In this document: positions 18,813 through 29,160 of the stretch, one piece after another
How the letters are laid out: every line of letters begins with the position of its first letter
Numbering within the stretch: position 1 is the stretch's first letter
From: Mesorhizobium sp.
GTDB taxonomy: Bacteria > Pseudomonadota > Alphaproteobacteria > Rhizobiales > Rhizobiaceae
Length of the DNA: 64,000 nucleotides
Direction: 5' to 3'
NCBI RefSeq assembly: GCF_017306545.1
Contig: NZ_JAFKID010000005.1
Span: forward strand, 162,220-226,219
The notes under the pieces: model-generated
Database searches by the model: none
What the model saw: only the letters and a program-made list of their open reading frames with translations
What the model was told of the DNA's origin: nothing
Translations under genes and position numbers: made by a program

Positions 18813-20954
18813 TCAGCCGTGCGCCAGCACTGCCAGCAGAAGCAGGGCGACGATGTTGGTGATCTTGATGGCCGGGTTGACGGCCGGGCCGGCGGTGTCC
18901 TTGTAGGGATCGCCGACGGTATCGCCCGTCACCGAAGCCTTGTGGGCCTCGGAACCCTTCAGGTGCTTGACGCCGTCCTTGTCGGTAAAGCCGTCCTCGA
19001 ACGACTTCTTGGCGTTGTCCCAGGCACCGCCGCCGGAGGTCATCGAAATGGCCACGAACAGGCCGTTGACGATGACGCCGAGCAGCGAGGCGCCGAGCGC
19101 CGCGAAGGCCGAAGCCTTGGAGCCCGAGATCAGCAGCACGCCGAAGTAGACCACCAGCGGCGCGAGCACCGGCAGCAGCGACGGAACGATCATCTCCTTG
19201 ATCGCCGCGCGGGTCAGAAGGTCGACCGCCTTGGCGTAGTCCGGCTTGGCGGTGCCCTTCATGATGCCGGGGTTCTCGCGGAACTGGCGCCGCACTTCCT
19301 CGACGATGGAGCCCGCCGCGCGGCCGACGGCCGTCATGGCGATGCCGCCGAACAGATACGGGATCAGGCCGCCGAAGATCAGGCCGGCGACGACGTACGG
19401 GTTCGACAGGTCGAACGACACCGTGCCCATGCCCTGGAAGTAGGGATACTTGTCGCCGTTGGCGGCAAAGAACTCCAGGTCGTTGGAATAGGCCGCGAAC
19501 AGCACCAGCGCGCCGAGGCCGGCCGAGCCGATGGCATAGCCCTTGGTGACGGCCTTGGTGGTGTTGCCGACCGCGTCGAGCGCGTCGGTGGAGTGACGCA
19601 CTTCGCTGGGCAGGCCCGACATTTCGGCGATGCCGCCGGCGTTGTCGGTGACAGGCCCGAAGGCGTCGAGCGCCACGATCATGCCGGCGAGGCCGAGCAT
19701 GGTCGTCACCGCGATCGCCGTGCCGAACAGGCCGCCGAGCTGGTAGGTGGCGATGATGCCGCCGACGATGACGATGGCCGGCAGCGCCGTCGATTCCAGC
19801 GAGACCGCGAGGCCCTGGATGACGTTGGTGCCGTGGCCCGTTACCGAGGCCTGGGCGATCGAATTGACCGGGCGCTTGTCGGTGCCGGTGTAGTATTCGG
19901 TGATGACGACGATCAGCCCCGTCACCAGCAGGCCGATCAGGCCGCAGATGAACAGGTTCTTGCCCGTCACGGTCATGCCGTTGGCGGTGCCGACGTCGGC
20001 CCAGCCGATGGTCATCGACGTGGCGGCGCCGAGGCCGACGACCGACAGGATGCCGGTGACGATCAGCCCCTTGTAGAGCGCGCCCATGATCGAGCCGTTG
20101 GAGCCGAGCTTGACGAAGAAGGTGCCGATGATCGAGGTGATGATGCAGGCGCCGCAGATGGCGAGCGGATAGACCATCACCTGTTCGAGATTGGCGGCAC
20201 CAGCGAAGAAGATCGCCGCCAGAACCATGGTGGCGACGACCGTCACCGCATAGGTTTCGAACAGGTCGGCGGCCATGCCGGCGCAGTCGCCGACATTGTC
20301 GCCCACGTTGTCGGCGATGGTGGCCGGGTTGCGCGGATCATCCTCGGGAATGCCGGCTTCCACCTTGCCCACGAGGTCGCCGCCGACGTCCGCACCCTTG
20401 GTAAAGATGCCGCCGCCGAGACGCGCGAAGATCGAGATCAGCGAAGCGCCGAAGCCGAGCGCGACCAGCGCGTCGACAACCTCGCGCTCGCCCGGCTGAT
20501 GGCCGAGCGGACCGGTCAGGATGAGGTAGTAGACCGAGACGCCGAGCAGGGCGAGGCCAGCCACCAGCATCCCGGTGATGGCGCCCGACTTGAAGGCGAT
20601 GTCGAGGCCGGCGGCCAGGCTGTTCGAGGCCGCCTGCGCCGTGCGCACGTTGGCGCGCACCGAAACGTTCATGCCGATGAAACCGGCGAGGCCCGACAGC
20701 ACGGCGCCGATCAGGAAGCCGATCGCGGCGGTGCCGGACAACAGCCACCATGCCAGCAGGAAGACGACCACGCCGACGATGGCGATGGTGGTGTACTGAC
20801 GAGTGAGATAGGCTTGCGCGCCTTCGCGGATCGCAGCCGAGATTTCCTGCATGCGTGCATTGCCCTGGTCCGACGCGAGCACAGACTGCGTCGCCCAGAT
20901 GGCGTAGAGAATTGACAGCACGCCGCAGAGAATGACGACATAAAGCATGGTCAT
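18813..20954 (-). CDS. hppA: Membrane-bound proton-pumping pyrophosphatase, K+-independent type
   Basis: A 713-residue membrane pyrophosphatase with about 16 helices that couples PPi hydrolysis to ion pumping. The substrate site is clear in [18 protein letters not shown], near 185-201, and in [19 protein letters not shown]. Residues K467 and T470 in [10 protein letters not shown] match the Lys and Thr that mark K+-independent, H+-pumping members; K+-dependent ones have Ala and Gly or Ala there. Two in-frame ATG codons, at 20954 and 20948, are possible starts. The 250-base leader holds two competing hairpins. Confidence 0.96.
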   Translation of the reverse strand: MTMLYVVILCGVLSILYAIWATQSVLASDQGNARMQEISAAIREGAQAYLTRQYTTIAIVGVVVFLLAWWLLSGTAAIGFLIGAVLSGLAGFIGMNVSVRANVRTAQAASNSLAAGLDIAFKSGAITGMLVAGLALLGVSVYYLILTGPLGHQPGEREVVDALVALGFGASLISIFARLGGGIFTKGADVGGDLVGKVEAGIPEDDPRNPATIADNVGDNVGDCAGMAADLFETYAVTVVATMVLAAIFFAGAANLEQVMVYPLAICGACIITSIIGTFFVKLGSNGSIMGALYKGLIVTGILSVVGLGAATSMTIGWADVGTANGMTVTGKNLFICGLIGLLVTGLIVVITEYYTGTDKRPVNSIAQASVTGHGTNVIQGLAVSLESTALPAIVIVGGIIATYQLGGLFGTAIAVTTMLGLAGMIVALDAFGPVTDNAGGIAEMSGLPSEVRHSTDALDAVGNTTKAVTKGYAIGSAGLGALVLFAAYSNDLEFFAANGDKYPYFQGMGTVSFDLSNPYVVAGLIFGGLIPYLFGGIAMTAVGRAAGSIVEEVRRQFRENPGIMKGTAKPDYAKAVDLLTRAAIKEMIVPSLLPVLAPLVVYFGVLLISGSKASAFAALGASLLGVIVNGLFVAISMTSGGGAWDNAKKSFEDGFTDKDGVKHLKGSEAHKASVTGDTVGDPYKDTAGPAVNPAIKITNIVALLLLAVLAHG

Positions 20955-20988
20955 TTGCGGATTTTCCCCGATGATGCCGGCGGCGGGC

Positions 20989-21040
20989 GCCCCGACGTTG
21001 AAATCGGGGCCGGGTCCGCAAGCGAGCGGAAACCCGGCCC
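20989..21040 (-). promoter_or_regulatory. Two overlapping hairpins in the hppA leader
   Basis: In the transcript toward hppA, a 9-base stem (21032-21040 with 21007-21015, GGGCCGGGT against its complement) is followed by a 7-base stem (21004-21010 with 20989-20995). Both are perfect. They share bases 21007-21010, so they cannot both form fully. They lie 35-86 bases before the start codon. No T run follows, so control of translation or RNA stability would be likelier than termination. The first may also serve as a terminator for the upstream MFS gene. Confidence 0.4.
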
Positions 21041-21204
21041 TCCGCAGGAGGCTTAGCCAAACAGGTTCGCGAACGTCAAGATATTGTTCGGTTTTTGCCC
21101 CGTTTTCGCCCCAAAAGTCTTAGGGCGAATGATGCGACAGGCGATACCGGCCGATTAGATCGATTAGAGCCGGCCGCAGACTGCGGGCGGCCACGGCGGA
21201 CGGC

Positions 21205-22422
21205 TCAACCGGCGCGGCTCACAGCCCGCCAGTGCAGCGTGCCGAGCGCGGCGAAGCAAACCATGCAGACGGGGAACATGATCCAGATCAGCATCTCCCA
21301 GCCCCAGCCGTTGTAGACGGCGCCGGAGGACAGCGAGGCGAGCGCCACGGTGCCGAACAGGACGAAATCGTGGAAGCCCTGCACCCTGCCCTTCTCCGAC
21401 GGACGGTAGCTCTCCGCGACGATCGCCGTCGCGCCGATGAAACCGAAATTCCAGCCGAGCCCGAGCAGGATCAGCGCGGTCCAGAACTGCCACAGCGCAA
21501 GGCCGGACAGCGCCACCAGCCCGCAGCAGACCAGCAGGACGAGGCCGGTAGCGACGATCCGCTCGGCGCCAAAGCGGTGGATCAGCCGGCCGGTGAAGAA
21601 GCTCGGCCCGTACATCGCCATCACATGCCAGGAAATGCCGAGCGTCGCCTGGTCGGAGGAGAAGCCGCAGCCGACCATGGCCAGCGGCGCGCCGGTCATG
21701 ACGAAGGTCATCAGCGCGTAGGAGCAGACGCCGCACAGCAGGGCTACGATGAAGCGGGGCTGCATGACGATCTCGCCCAGTGGGCGCGCATCGCTTTCGT
21801 CCACGTCTTCCGCCTTGCCGGCAGGCGTGGTCGCATGCAGCCGGGAAAGCAGCAGGCCGCCGACGGCGGCAATGACCATGATCGCGGCGAAGGAGCCGGC
21901 GAACGGCACCGGCAACAGAAGATCGTGCGTGAAGATGACCGTCTGCGGTCCGACGATCGCCGTGATGATGCCGCCCGCCAGCACGAAGGAAATGGCGCGC
22001 GCCTTGAATTCGGGCGGCGCGTTGTCGGCAGCGGCGAAGCGGAACTGCTGCACGAAGGCGTTGCCGGCACCGATGACGAGCAAGCCGAGGGCAAACAGCC
22101 AGAAGGCCGAATGGAACAGCGCGACCGTCGCGATCAGCCCGCCGCCGGCCGTCAGCAGCGTGCCGGTCATGAAGCCTTTGCGATGGCCGAGCGAGCGAAT
22201 GGCGTAGGCGGCCGGCAAAGCTCCCAGCGCCACGCCGACGTTGAAGCCGGTAAGCGGCGCCGTCGCCAGCGACTTGTCCGCGCTCAGCATGAAATAGCCG
22301 GCCAGCGCGCCCAGCGCAAAGCAGATCGGCCCGGTCGAGCCCAGCACCGCCTGCGCGGCGGCCAGGATCAGCGCCGTGCGGCGCGCCTCACGGGCGACGG
22401 CGGTATCCGCGATGGCGCTCAT
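21205..22422 (-). CDS. MFS transporter
   Basis: A 405-residue major facilitator with about 12 hydrophobic helices. The loop motif [14 protein letters not shown] follows helix 2, and a charged central loop ([13 protein letters not shown]) separates the halves. The substrate is unknown. The ATG at 22422 overlaps the nusB stop by four bases, so it is the last gene of the ribD-ribE-ribH-nusB run. Longer readings of this frame run out of frame through nusB and are not coding. Confidence 0.87.
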   Translation of the reverse strand: MSAIADTAVAREARRTALILAAAQAVLGSTGPICFALGALAGYFMLSADKSLATAPLTGFNVGVALGALPAAYAIRSLGHRKGFMTGTLLTAGGGLIATVALFHSAFWLFALGLLVIGAGNAFVQQFRFAAADNAPPEFKARAISFVLAGGIITAIVGPQTVIFTHDLLLPVPFAGSFAAIMVIAAVGGLLLSRLHATTPAGKAEDVDESDARPLGEIVMQPRFIVALLCGVCSYALMTFVMTGAPLAMVGCGFSSDQATLGISWHVMAMYGPSFFTGRLIHRFGAERIVATGLVLLVCCGLVALSGLALWQFWTALILLGLGWNFGFIGATAIVAESYRPSEKGRVQGFHDFVLFGTVALASLSSGAVYNGWGWEMLIWIMFPVCMVCFAALGTLHWRAVSRAG

Positions 22423-22913
22423 GCGTCCTTGCCCCGGCCTTCGCCGCGCACGCGGCGCGCGACCCGGTCGAGCACGGCATTGACCAGCTTCGGCTCGTCC
22501 TCCTCGTAGAACGCCTTGGCGATATCGACATATTCGGAAACGATGACGGCCACCGGCACGTCCTCGCGCTTCATCAACTCGTAGACGCCCGCGCGCAGGA
22601 TGGCGCGCAGCGTGGAATCCAGCCGCGAAAGCGGCCAGTCCTCGGTCAGCGCCTGGCGGATGATCGGATCGACGGTTTTCTGGTTTTCGACAACGCCGGC
22701 GAGGATGGCGCGGAACCATTGCGCGTCGGCCTCGCGGTAGAGCGCGCCGTCCACTTCCTTGCCGAGCCGGAACGCTTCGTATTCGGCGGTGATCTCAAGC
22801 AACCCGCTGCCCGCCACGTCCATCTGATAGAGCGCCTGCACGGCGGCGAGCCGCGCGGCGCCGCGCTTGTTGGCCGGGCGGGCCGGCTGGCCGGACGGGG
22901 TGGGTACGCTCAC
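22419..22913 (-). CDS. nusB: Transcription antitermination factor NusB
   Basis: A 164-residue, all-helical protein that with NusE binds the boxA element of rRNA leaders. It shows [17 protein letters not shown] at the start of the fold, [16 protein letters not shown] and [31 protein letters not shown], all typical. The start is a GTG at 22913 whose codon overlaps the ribH stop (GTGA), showing translational coupling. A roughly 20-residue Pro/Arg-rich extension precedes the fold. Confidence 0.95.
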   Translation of the reverse strand: MSVPTPSGQPARPANKRGAARLAAVQALYQMDVAGSGLLEITAEYEAFRLGKEVDGALYREADAQWFRAILAGVVENQKTVDPIIRQALTEDWPLSRLDSTLRAILRAGVYELMKREDVPVAVIVSEYVDIAKAFYEEDEPKLVNAVLDRVARRVRGEGRGKDA

Positions 22914-23404
22914 GATGCCGCTCCCAGCCGGTCCTTCAGCGCGATCATGGTGAGGGCCGCGCGCGCCGCGAACCCGCCCTTGTCGCCCTCGCTGCGGCGT
23001 GCCCGCGCCCAGGCCTGTTCGTCGTTTTCGGTGGTGAGGATGCCGTTGCCGATGCAAAGCGCCTCCTGCACGGCGAGATCCATCAGCGCGCGCGAGGATT
23101 CGTTGGCGACGATGTCGAAATGATAGGTGTCGCCGCGCACGACCGTGCCCAGCGCCACGTAGCCGTCATAGGCCGTGCCGCCCTCGGCGGCGCCGTCGAG
23201 CGCGAAGGAAATCACCGCCGGGATCTCCAGCGAACCGGGAACGGTGACGACATCGTATGTCGCGCCCGCTTCCTCCAGCGCCTTCGTCGCGCCGTCGAGC
23301 AGCGCGTCGGCGAGTTCGTCGTGGAAGCGCGCCTCGATGACGAGCAGGTGCGCCTTGCGCTTCGGGCGGATGAACGCCTTGCCGTGTTCCGATATGCCAG
23401 CCAT
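22910..23404 (-). CDS. ribH: 6,7-dimethyl-8-ribityllumazine synthase
   Basis: A 164-residue lumazine synthase that condenses the ribityl-aminouracil with dihydroxybutanone phosphate in riboflavin synthesis. Conserved parts: [31 protein letters not shown], and [22 protein letters not shown] with the catalytic His. The start is the ATG at 23404 (MAGISEHG); the longer frame lacks family similarity. A 94-base gap separates it from ribE. Confidence 0.96.
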   Translation of the reverse strand: MAGISEHGKAFIRPKRKAHLLVIEARFHDELADALLDGATKALEEAGATYDVVTVPGSLEIPAVISFALDGAAEGGTAYDGYVALGTVVRGDTYHFDIVANESSRALMDLAVQEALCIGNGILTTENDEQAWARARRSEGDKGGFAARAALTMIALKDRLGAAS

Positions 23405-23498
23405 GAAGCTCTCCGCAGGAAGCGCGTCCCTTAGGCCGAAGCGCCGCCGACCGCAAGCGCCGACATGGCTCCAGGACAACCGAAATCGGCGGCCTGCC

Positions 23499-24116
23499 TC
23501 AAAGCCCTTCCTCAGCCGCCTCGGCCAGACGCGCGGCATAGCGCGCCATCGTGTCGACTTCGAGATTGACGCTGTCGCCCACCTTGCGTTCGCCCCATGT
23601 GGTGACGGACAGCGAATGATGGATCAGAAGCACGTCGAAGCGCGTGCCGGAAACCTTGTTGACCGTCAGCGAAGTGCCGTCCAGCGCAACCGAACCCTTC
23701 GGCGCAATGAACTTCGCAAGCTCGCGTAGCGCTTCCAGCGTAAAGCGCACGGCATCGCCCTCGTCCTCGCGCGCCACGATCTCGGCCATGCCGTCGACAT
23801 GGCCGGATACGATATGGCCGCCAAGCTCGTCGCCGATCTTCAGCGCTCGCTCCAGATTGATGCGGGTGCCCGCCTGCCAGTCCGAAGCCGTCGTCAGCCG
23901 CAGCGCCTCCTCCCACGCCTCGACCTCGAACCAGCGCGCATTCGAGCCCTGCTCGGGCAGCGCCGTCACCGTCAGGCACACGCCGCCGCAGGAAATCGAA
24001 GCGCCGATGGCGATGGACGCGGGGTCGTAGGCGGTATCGATGCGCAGGCCGACGCCTTCCTTGAGCGGCTTGACACGCGCGACGGTGCCGATGTCGGTGA
24101 CGATACCCGTGAACAT
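23499..24116 (-). CDS. ribE: Riboflavin synthase alpha chain
   Basis: A 205-residue enzyme that dismutates two lumazines into riboflavin. It starts with the signature [12 protein letters not shown] and has the two lumazine-binding repeats, at about 1-97 and 98-200, with [10 protein letters not shown] in the first and [13 protein letters not shown] in the second. The ATG overlaps the ribD stop by one base (TGATG). Confidence 0.96.
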   Translation of the reverse strand: MFTGIVTDIGTVARVKPLKEGVGLRIDTAYDPASIAIGASISCGGVCLTVTALPEQGSNARWFEVEAWEEALRLTTASDWQAGTRINLERALKIGDELGGHIVSGHVDGMAEIVAREDEGDAVRFTLEALRELAKFIAPKGSVALDGTSLTVNKVSGTRFDVLLIHHSLSVTTWGERKVGDSVNLEVDTMARYAARLAEAAEEGL

Positions 24117-25240
24117 CACATATCCCTTATCCATTCGGCGTAGCGGTCGTCACCGAAACGCATCGCCCGCACCCGCCGGAAGCCGGCCGGAATGTGGTCC
24201 TCGTCCAGCGGGGCGGCGATACCGCCCTCGCCCACCTCGACCGCTCCGCGAAACAGCACGATGCGATCGACCAGACCGTCGGCGAGGAAAGCCGCGGCGA
24301 CATCCGCACCGCCCTCCACCAGCACGCTGGCCATGCCGAGCGACGCAAGGTCCTCCATCAGTTCCGGCAACGCCACGCGGCCGTCCACCGTCTCGGTCCC
24401 GATGAAGCGGACGCCGAGCCGCTCCAGCGCCGCGCGCCTCTCGGGGTCGGCCTCCGCGCAGGCCGCGACATAGACGGGCACGCGGTCGATGCCGGCGACC
24501 AGCTTCGAGGTTTCCGGCAACCGGATGCCGCGGTCGAGCACGATGCGCGCCGGAGAACGGTTCTCCAGCCCGGGCAGGCGGACCGTCAGCGCCGGATCGT
24601 CTTCCAGCACGGTGCCGATCCCGACCAGGACGGCATCCGCCTCGGCACGCATGAGATGGACTTCGCGCCGTGCACTCTCACCGGTGATCGACACCTGGCC
24701 GGCGCCTCGGCGCCCGATCTTGCCATCGGCGGAAAGCGCAAGTTTCAAGATGATTTCCGGGCGCTTCCTGAAGGACCGGCTCATATAGCCGGCCAATTGC
24801 TCGGCAGCGTCCCGCGCCAGCACGCCCTCGACAACCTCGACGCCGGCCTCGCGCAAAATCGCGTAGCCTTTGCCCGAGACGCGCGGATCGGGGTCGCTGG
24901 CCGCTCCGACGACGCGCGCCACGCCGGCATTGACCAGCGCATTGGCGCAGGGCGGCGTGCGGCCGTGATGGGCACAGGGCTCCAGCGTGACATAGGCGGT
25001 GGCGCCGCGCGCCAGCGCTCCGGCTTCGGCCAGCGCTTCCGTCTCGGCATGGGGGCGACCGCCGACGGCGGTGACGCCGGTCCCGACGATGAACGGCCCT
25101 GCCCCGTCGTCGCGCACGATCATCGTCCCGACCGAGGGATTGGTCGCGGTACGTCCGGCATTGCGGCGCGACAAGCGAAGCGCCGCCGCCATGAAACGGC
25201 GGTCGAGCGCGGCCTGCCCTTTTGCCGTGGTCCCGGCCAT
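24116..25240 (-). CDS. ribD: Bifunctional diaminohydroxyphosphoribosylaminopyrimidine deaminase / reductase
   Basis: A 374-residue fusion. The N-terminal cytidine-deaminase-like domain carries the zinc motif HAETEAL and PCAHHGRTPPC; the C-terminal half is a dihydrofolate-reductase-like reductase with LKLALSADGKIG and LVEGGADVAAAFL. It performs the second and third steps of riboflavin synthesis. The ATG at 25240 overlaps the nrdR stop by one base (TAATG). Confidence 0.96.
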   Translation of the reverse strand: MAGTTAKGQAALDRRFMAAALRLSRRNAGRTATNPSVGTMIVRDDGAGPFIVGTGVTAVGGRPHAETEALAEAGALARGATAYVTLEPCAHHGRTPPCANALVNAGVARVVGAASDPDPRVSGKGYAILREAGVEVVEGVLARDAAEQLAGYMSRSFRKRPEIILKLALSADGKIGRRGAGQVSITGESARREVHLMRAEADAVLVGIGTVLEDDPALTVRLPGLENRSPARIVLDRGIRLPETSKLVAGIDRVPVYVAACAEADPERRAALERLGVRFIGTETVDGRVALPELMEDLASLGMASVLVEGGADVAAAFLADGLVDRIVLFRGAVEVGEGGIAAPLDEDHIPAGFRRVRAMRFGDDRYAEWIRDM

Positions 25241-25707
25241 TACTCCGCCGGTTCCTCGTCGCTCTTCAATTCACCGAGCAGTTCGTGGAAATCCTTGGCC
25301 TCGCGGAAATTGCGGTAAACCGAGGCGAAGCGCACATAGGCGACGTCGTCCAGCGACTTCAGCGCCTCCATGACCAGCCGCCCGATCTCGGCGGACGGAA
25401 TTTCCGTCTCGCCGGAGCTTTCAAGCTGGCGCACGATACCGGTGACGGCCCGATCGATGCGGTCGGGCTCGACGTTGCGCTTGCGCAACGCGATCTCGAC
25501 CGAACGCAGCAGCTTGTCGCGGTCGAACGGCACCTTGCGGCCGGACTTCTTGACCACCACGAGGTCGCGCAATTGCACCCGTTCGAAGGTGGTGAAACGA
25601 CCGCCGCAATCGGGACATACACGACGCCTGCGGATCGCCGCGCCGTCCTCGGCCGGGCGTGAATCCTTCACCTGTGTATCTTCGGACTGGCAATAGGGGC
25701 AGCGCAT
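25240..25707 (-). CDS. nrdR: Transcriptional repressor NrdR
   Basis: A 155-residue repressor of ribonucleotide reductase genes. It has an N-terminal zinc ribbon ([11 protein letters not shown] ... [13 protein letters not shown]) and an ATP-cone domain ([20 protein letters not shown]). The C-terminal tail is acidic. In related genomes it commonly sits directly between glyA and ribD; here the vapBC pair separates it from glyA. Confidence 0.97.
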   Translation of the reverse strand: MRCPYCQSEDTQVKDSRPAEDGAAIRRRRVCPDCGGRFTTFERVQLRDLVVVKKSGRKVPFDRDKLLRSVEIALRKRNVEPDRIDRAVTGIVRQLESSGETEIPSAEIGRLVMEALKSLDDVAYVRFASVYRNFREAKDFHELLGELKSDEEPAE

Positions 25708-25710
25708 AGC

Positions 25711-26118
25711 TCAGTTCATCTTTGGAGTTATGAGTTCGACTGTGGGGAAATAGGTTCGATAACGTCCGCTGTCTCGCGTTACGATAGGCAAATCGAGAAC
25801 CGCCGCGTGAGCTCCGATGAAGAAGTCGGGCAAGACTCCGGTTCGGACGCCTCCAGCCCGTCGATAGAGCGCGTGGACCTTGGACGCCATGAAAAGCGCG
25901 GCGCGCGGCATTGGCAACATTTGCAGACCAGCATCTGCGACAAATCCATCGAGCGTCTCCACGGCCTCAAACCTCGTCGCCAGTTCGGCGTAGACGATGT
26001 CATTGATGACCAGAGAACGCGCCGCCTGAGCGTTGGCGAGCGCTTGCACTGACCAGTCCTCCCAAACGGGATCTCCGGTCAGCAGATCCAGCAGCACGTT
26101 CGAATCTATGAACGCCAA
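25711..26118 (-). CDS. vapC: PIN-domain toxin, VapC type
   Basis: A 135-residue PIN-domain ribonuclease. The expected acidic residues are visible: D5 in IDSNVLLDLL, E45 in VYAELATRFE, a C-terminal FIGAHAAVLDLPIVTRDSGRY with Asp, and the TRDSGRY end typical of VapC. Such toxins cleave tRNA or rRNA and are held inactive by the partner antitoxin. The start is TTG at 26118, 13 bases inside the antitoxin gene, which is typical of coupled pairs. It ends 3 bases before nrdR. Confidence 0.88.
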   Translation of the reverse strand: MAFIDSNVLLDLLTGDPVWEDWSVQALANAQAARSLVINDIVYAELATRFEAVETLDGFVADAGLQMLPMPRAALFMASKVHALYRRAGGVRTGVLPDFFIGAHAAVLDLPIVTRDSGRYRTYFPTVELITPKMN

Positions 26119-26348
26119 TCGTCACCACGAGTAAGGGCCATGATCTCATCGGTTGTCAGACCTGGGCCGAGGATGCCTCGATATTTGTCAAATCGGCTGG
26201 CTACCTTCTTCCCGTCCACGCGCTGGACAACGACCTCATTGCGATCATTGAGCCGAAATTCGACTTCGCCGCCCGGCTCGACGCGCAACATCTCGCGCAC
26301 CGCCTTGGGGATCGTCACCTGACCTTTCGTCGTAACTTTGGTGCTCAT
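26106..26348 (-). CDS. vapB: AbrB/MazE-like antitoxin, VapB type
   Basis: An 80-residue protein with an N-terminal SpoVT-AbrB swapped-hairpin DNA-binding domain (TKVTTKGQVTIPKAVREML ... GGEVEFRLNDRNEVVVQR). Its C-terminal tail (SRFDKYRGILGPGLTTDEIMALTRGDDW) would bind and block the toxin. The ATG at 26348 is the start, 6 bases from an inverted repeat that looks like its own operator. Pairs of this kind repress themselves, with the toxin acting as co-repressor. Confidence 0.88.
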   Translation of the reverse strand: MSTKVTTKGQVTIPKAVREMLRVEPGGEVEFRLNDRNEVVVQRVDGKKVASRFDKYRGILGPGLTTDEIMALTRGDDWRS

Positions 26349-26354
26349 GGCAAC

Positions 26355-26390
26355 CTCGGTAATACCTGTTTCCAGAAAGGTATTACCGAG
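26355..26390. promoter_or_regulatory. Probable autoregulatory operator of vapBC
   Basis: A perfect 13-base inverted repeat (CTCGGTAATACCT and AGGTATTACCGAG) with a 10-base spacer lies just upstream of vapB. Each arm also contains its own dyad (GGTAATACC, GGTATTACC), with centres 21 bases apart, about two helical turns. This suits binding of two AbrB-type dimers on one face of the DNA. Function is inferred from position and symmetry. Confidence 0.7.
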
Positions 26391-26424
26391 AGCCGTCGAA
26401 ATCAAGGGAGCCGTCGCTGCCCCC

Positions 26425-27738
26425 TCACCCCAGATAAGGATAGAGCGGGAAGCGATCGGTCAGGGTCACGACCTTGGCTTTCACCGCGGCCTCGACGGCG
26501 GCGTTGCCCTCGTCTGAATTGGCCACTTTCAACCCGTCCAGCACCTCGGCGATCAGCTTGCCGATCTCGCGGAATTCGGCCTGGCCGAAACCGCGCGTCG
26601 TGCCGGCAGGCGTGCCGAGCCGCACGCCCGAGGTGACGAACGGCTTTTCCGGGTCGAAGGGGATGCCGTTCTTGTTGCAGGTGATGTTGGCGCGCCCGAG
26701 AGCCGCCTCCGCCCGCTTGCCGGTAGCGTTCTTGGGGCGCAGGTCGACCAGCATCAGGTGGTTGTCGGTGCCGCCGGAAACGATGTCGAGGCCGGTTTCC
26801 TGCAACGACGACGCCAGCGCCTTGGCATTGGCGGCAACGTTCTGCGCATAGGTCTTGAAGCTCGGCTTCAGCGCCTCGCCGAAAGCCACCGCCTTGGCGG
26901 CGATGACGTGCATCAGCGGGCCGCCCTGCAGGCCGGGGAATACGGCTGAATTGATCTTCTTGGCGATATCCTCGTCGTTGGTCAGCACCATGCCGCCGCG
27001 CGGACCGCGCAGGCTCTTGTGCGTGGTGGTGGTGACGACGTGGGCATACGGCAGCGGCGACGGGTGCACCCCGCCCGCGACGAGGCCGGCGATATGCGCC
27101 ATATCGACCATCAGATAGGCGCCGATGGAATCGGCGATCTCGCGGAACCGCTTCCAGTCCCAGACGCGCGAATAGGCGGTGCCGCCGGCAAGGATCAGCT
27201 TCGGCTTCGTCTCGTGCGCCTTCTTCTCGATCTCGTCCATGTCGAGCAGGTGGTCGTCCTGGCGCACCCCGTAGGAGACGACCTTGAACCACTTGCCGCT
27301 CATGTTGACCGGCGAGCCGTGCGTCAGGTGCCCGCCGGAATTCAGGTCGAGGCCCATGAAGGTGTCGCCGGGCTGCAACAGCGCCAGGAACACCGCCTGG
27401 TTCATCTGGCTACCGGAATTCGGCTGCACGTTGGCAAAATTGCAGGAAAACAGCTTCTTGGCGCGCTCGATGGCCAGCGTCTCGGCCACGTCGACGAACT
27501 GGCAGCCGCCATAGTAGCGCTTGCCCGGATAGCCCTCGGCATATTTGTTGGTCATGATCGAGCCCTGCGCCTCCAGCACGGCGCGGGAGACGATGTTTTC
27601 CGAGGCGATCAGCTCGATCTCGTGGCGTTGGCGGCCGAGTTCGTCGCGGATGGCGCCGAAGATTTCCGGATCGGCCTCCGCAAGCGGCGTTTCGAAAAAG
27701 GACTCGAGATGATTCGAGGCGGCCGATGCTGTTGCCAT
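26425..27738 (-). CDS. glyA: Serine hydroxymethyltransferase
   Basis: A 437-residue PLP enzyme that interconverts serine and glycine and feeds one-carbon folate. Key parts: [43 protein letters not shown] and the PLP lysine K241 in [15 protein letters not shown]. The length is normal and the ATG at 27738 is well placed. It is transcribed toward vapBC, nrdR and the riboflavin genes, but the vapBC promoter region intervenes. Confidence 0.97.
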   Translation of the reverse strand: MATASAASNHLESFFETPLAEADPEIFGAIRDELGRQRHEIELIASENIVSRAVLEAQGSIMTNKYAEGYPGKRYYGGCQFVDVAETLAIERAKKLFSCNFANVQPNSGSQMNQAVFLALLQPGDTFMGLDLNSGGHLTHGSPVNMSGKWFKVVSYGVRQDDHLLDMDEIEKKAHETKPKLILAGGTAYSRVWDWKRFREIADSIGAYLMVDMAHIAGLVAGGVHPSPLPYAHVVTTTTHKSLRGPRGGMVLTNDEDIAKKINSAVFPGLQGGPLMHVIAAKAVAFGEALKPSFKTYAQNVAANAKALASSLQETGLDIVSGGTDNHLMLVDLRPKNATGKRAEAALGRANITCNKNGIPFDPEKPFVTSGVRLGTPAGTTRGFGQAEFREIGKLIAEVLDGLKVANSDEGNAAVEAAVKAKVVTLTDRFPLYPYLG

Positions 27739-27853
27739 GGCGGAAACCCTTGCTGTCGGAGGAACTGCGCGCCATTAACACAGTTGTCGACGCCCCGCCA
27801 TGTACGCCACGAACTTTGCTGGCCGGATTGCGCCAACGCTTCGCCGCCAAAGC

Positions 27854-27879
27854 AAAAGGCCGCCCGGAGGCGGCCTTTT
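27854..27879 (-). terminator. Intrinsic terminator after the L,D-transpeptidase gene
   Basis: A perfect 11-base stem (AAAAGGCCGCC and its complement) with a CGGA loop and a run of T at the end lies 19 bases after the stop of the gene at 27898-29160. It separates that gene from glyA downstream. Confidence 0.88.
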
Positions 27880-27897
27880 AGGAAACAGCGCAGGCGC

Positions 27898-29160
27898 TTA
27901 CAGCGAAGACGTGATCTGCAACTCGTCGACGCCGTCGCGGCCATAGATGTCGTCGCGGAACTGCACAACGCCGGGGCCGGTTGACCAGGCCGAGATGTAG
28001 GTGAAGTAGACCGGCACCGGATTGGTGACCTTAACCGGAATGCTCTCGCCGCTCTTGATGGCGTCCTCGAAATGCTTGCGATCCCAGCCGGGCGTGTCGC
28101 GCAGAATCCAGGTGACGAGATCGCGCACGTTCTGCACGCGCACGCAGCCCGAGGAATCGAAGCGCATCAGCTTGCCGAACAGGCTCTGCTGCGGCGTATC
28201 GTGCATATAGACGCCGTCCGGGCTGGGGAAGTTGATCTTAACCGTGGCCATGGCGTTGTTGGCGCCGGGGTCCTGGCGGAAGCGGTACTTCACAGCGTCT
28301 TCCGTCGACCAGTCGACCGTCATCGGGTCGACTTCGCTGCCGTCAGGCGCGAACAGGCGAATATGGCTGTCCTTGAGGTAGTTCGGGTCCTTCCGCATCA
28401 GCGGAATGATGTCCTTGCGCACGATGGAAACCGGCGCGTTCCAGTACGGATTGACGATGATCTCGTTGATCTTCGAATTCACGATCGGCGTCTGCCGGTC
28501 GACCTTGCCGACGATGGCCGCATGGCGCAGCACGACGCGGCCGTTCTCCACCGCCTCGACCTGCTGGGCCGGAATGTTGACCATGACGTAGCGCTCGCCG
28601 AGGAAGCCGCCCATCGAGCGCAGCCGCACGAGATTCGTCTCGAGCTGGCCGAGACGCACCGGCGCCGACACGTTCATGGCCGAAAACGTATATTTGCCCG
28701 TAGTGCCGTCGGCCGGCAGGCCGTGCCGAACCTGGAAACGCTTGAGCGCGGCATCGACATAGGAATCGAAAGCTTGCGAAACGCCGGCGCTCTGGGGCAG
28801 ATCCCCCGACACCATCAGGCGGCGGCGCAGCGCCGCCACATCCGGATCGACGACGCCGAGTTGCAGCTTCTTGGTCGCCGGCACCGGCTGCCAGCCGCCC
28901 TGCGACACGATCCCGCGATAAAGCTCGATAGCCTGCTCGGTATAGGAAATCGTCTGCGGGCTGAAGATCGGCAGCGTCGAGGCGACCTTGCCGTTCTCGC
29001 TGACGCGGGCATCGAACGTATCGTCCCAGTCTCCCGTCGATTTCAGGATATCGCCAATGACGTCCTGCGCGCGGGCCGCGCCGGAGAACGCGGCGGCGGC
29101 GAGCGCGGTGGCTCCGGAAAGGAAGAAACGGCGGCTGGTTTTCATCGACGGTCCAGACAT
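27898..29160 (-). CDS. Periplasmic L,D-transpeptidase (LdtP-like)
   Basis: A 420-residue cell-wall enzyme of the YkuD family, which cross-links peptidoglycan or attaches proteins to it. It has a Tat-like signal (RRFFLSG, then an Ala-rich core ending ARAQD), a peptidoglycan-binding-like region at about 130-165 (ALKRFQVRHGLPADGTTGKY), and the catalytic domain at about 190-350 with H320 and C339 in FDSSGCVR. The ATG at 29160 is used; one at 29145 is also possible. A LdtR-type regulator gene lies upstream on the same strand, as in Liberibacter and Sinorhizobium, where LdtR controls LdtP. Confidence 0.88.
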   Translation of the reverse strand: MSGPSMKTSRRFFLSGATALAAAAFSGAARAQDVIGDILKSTGDWDDTFDARVSENGKVASTLPIFSPQTISYTEQAIELYRGIVSQGGWQPVPATKKLQLGVVDPDVAALRRRLMVSGDLPQSAGVSQAFDSYVDAALKRFQVRHGLPADGTTGKYTFSAMNVSAPVRLGQLETNLVRLRSMGGFLGERYVMVNIPAQQVEAVENGRVVLRHAAIVGKVDRQTPIVNSKINEIIVNPYWNAPVSIVRKDIIPLMRKDPNYLKDSHIRLFAPDGSEVDPMTVDWSTEDAVKYRFRQDPGANNAMATVKINFPSPDGVYMHDTPQQSLFGKLMRFDSSGCVRVQNVRDLVTWILRDTPGWDRKHFEDAIKSGESIPVKVTNPVPVYFTYISAWSTGPGVVQFRDDIYGRDGVDELQITSSL

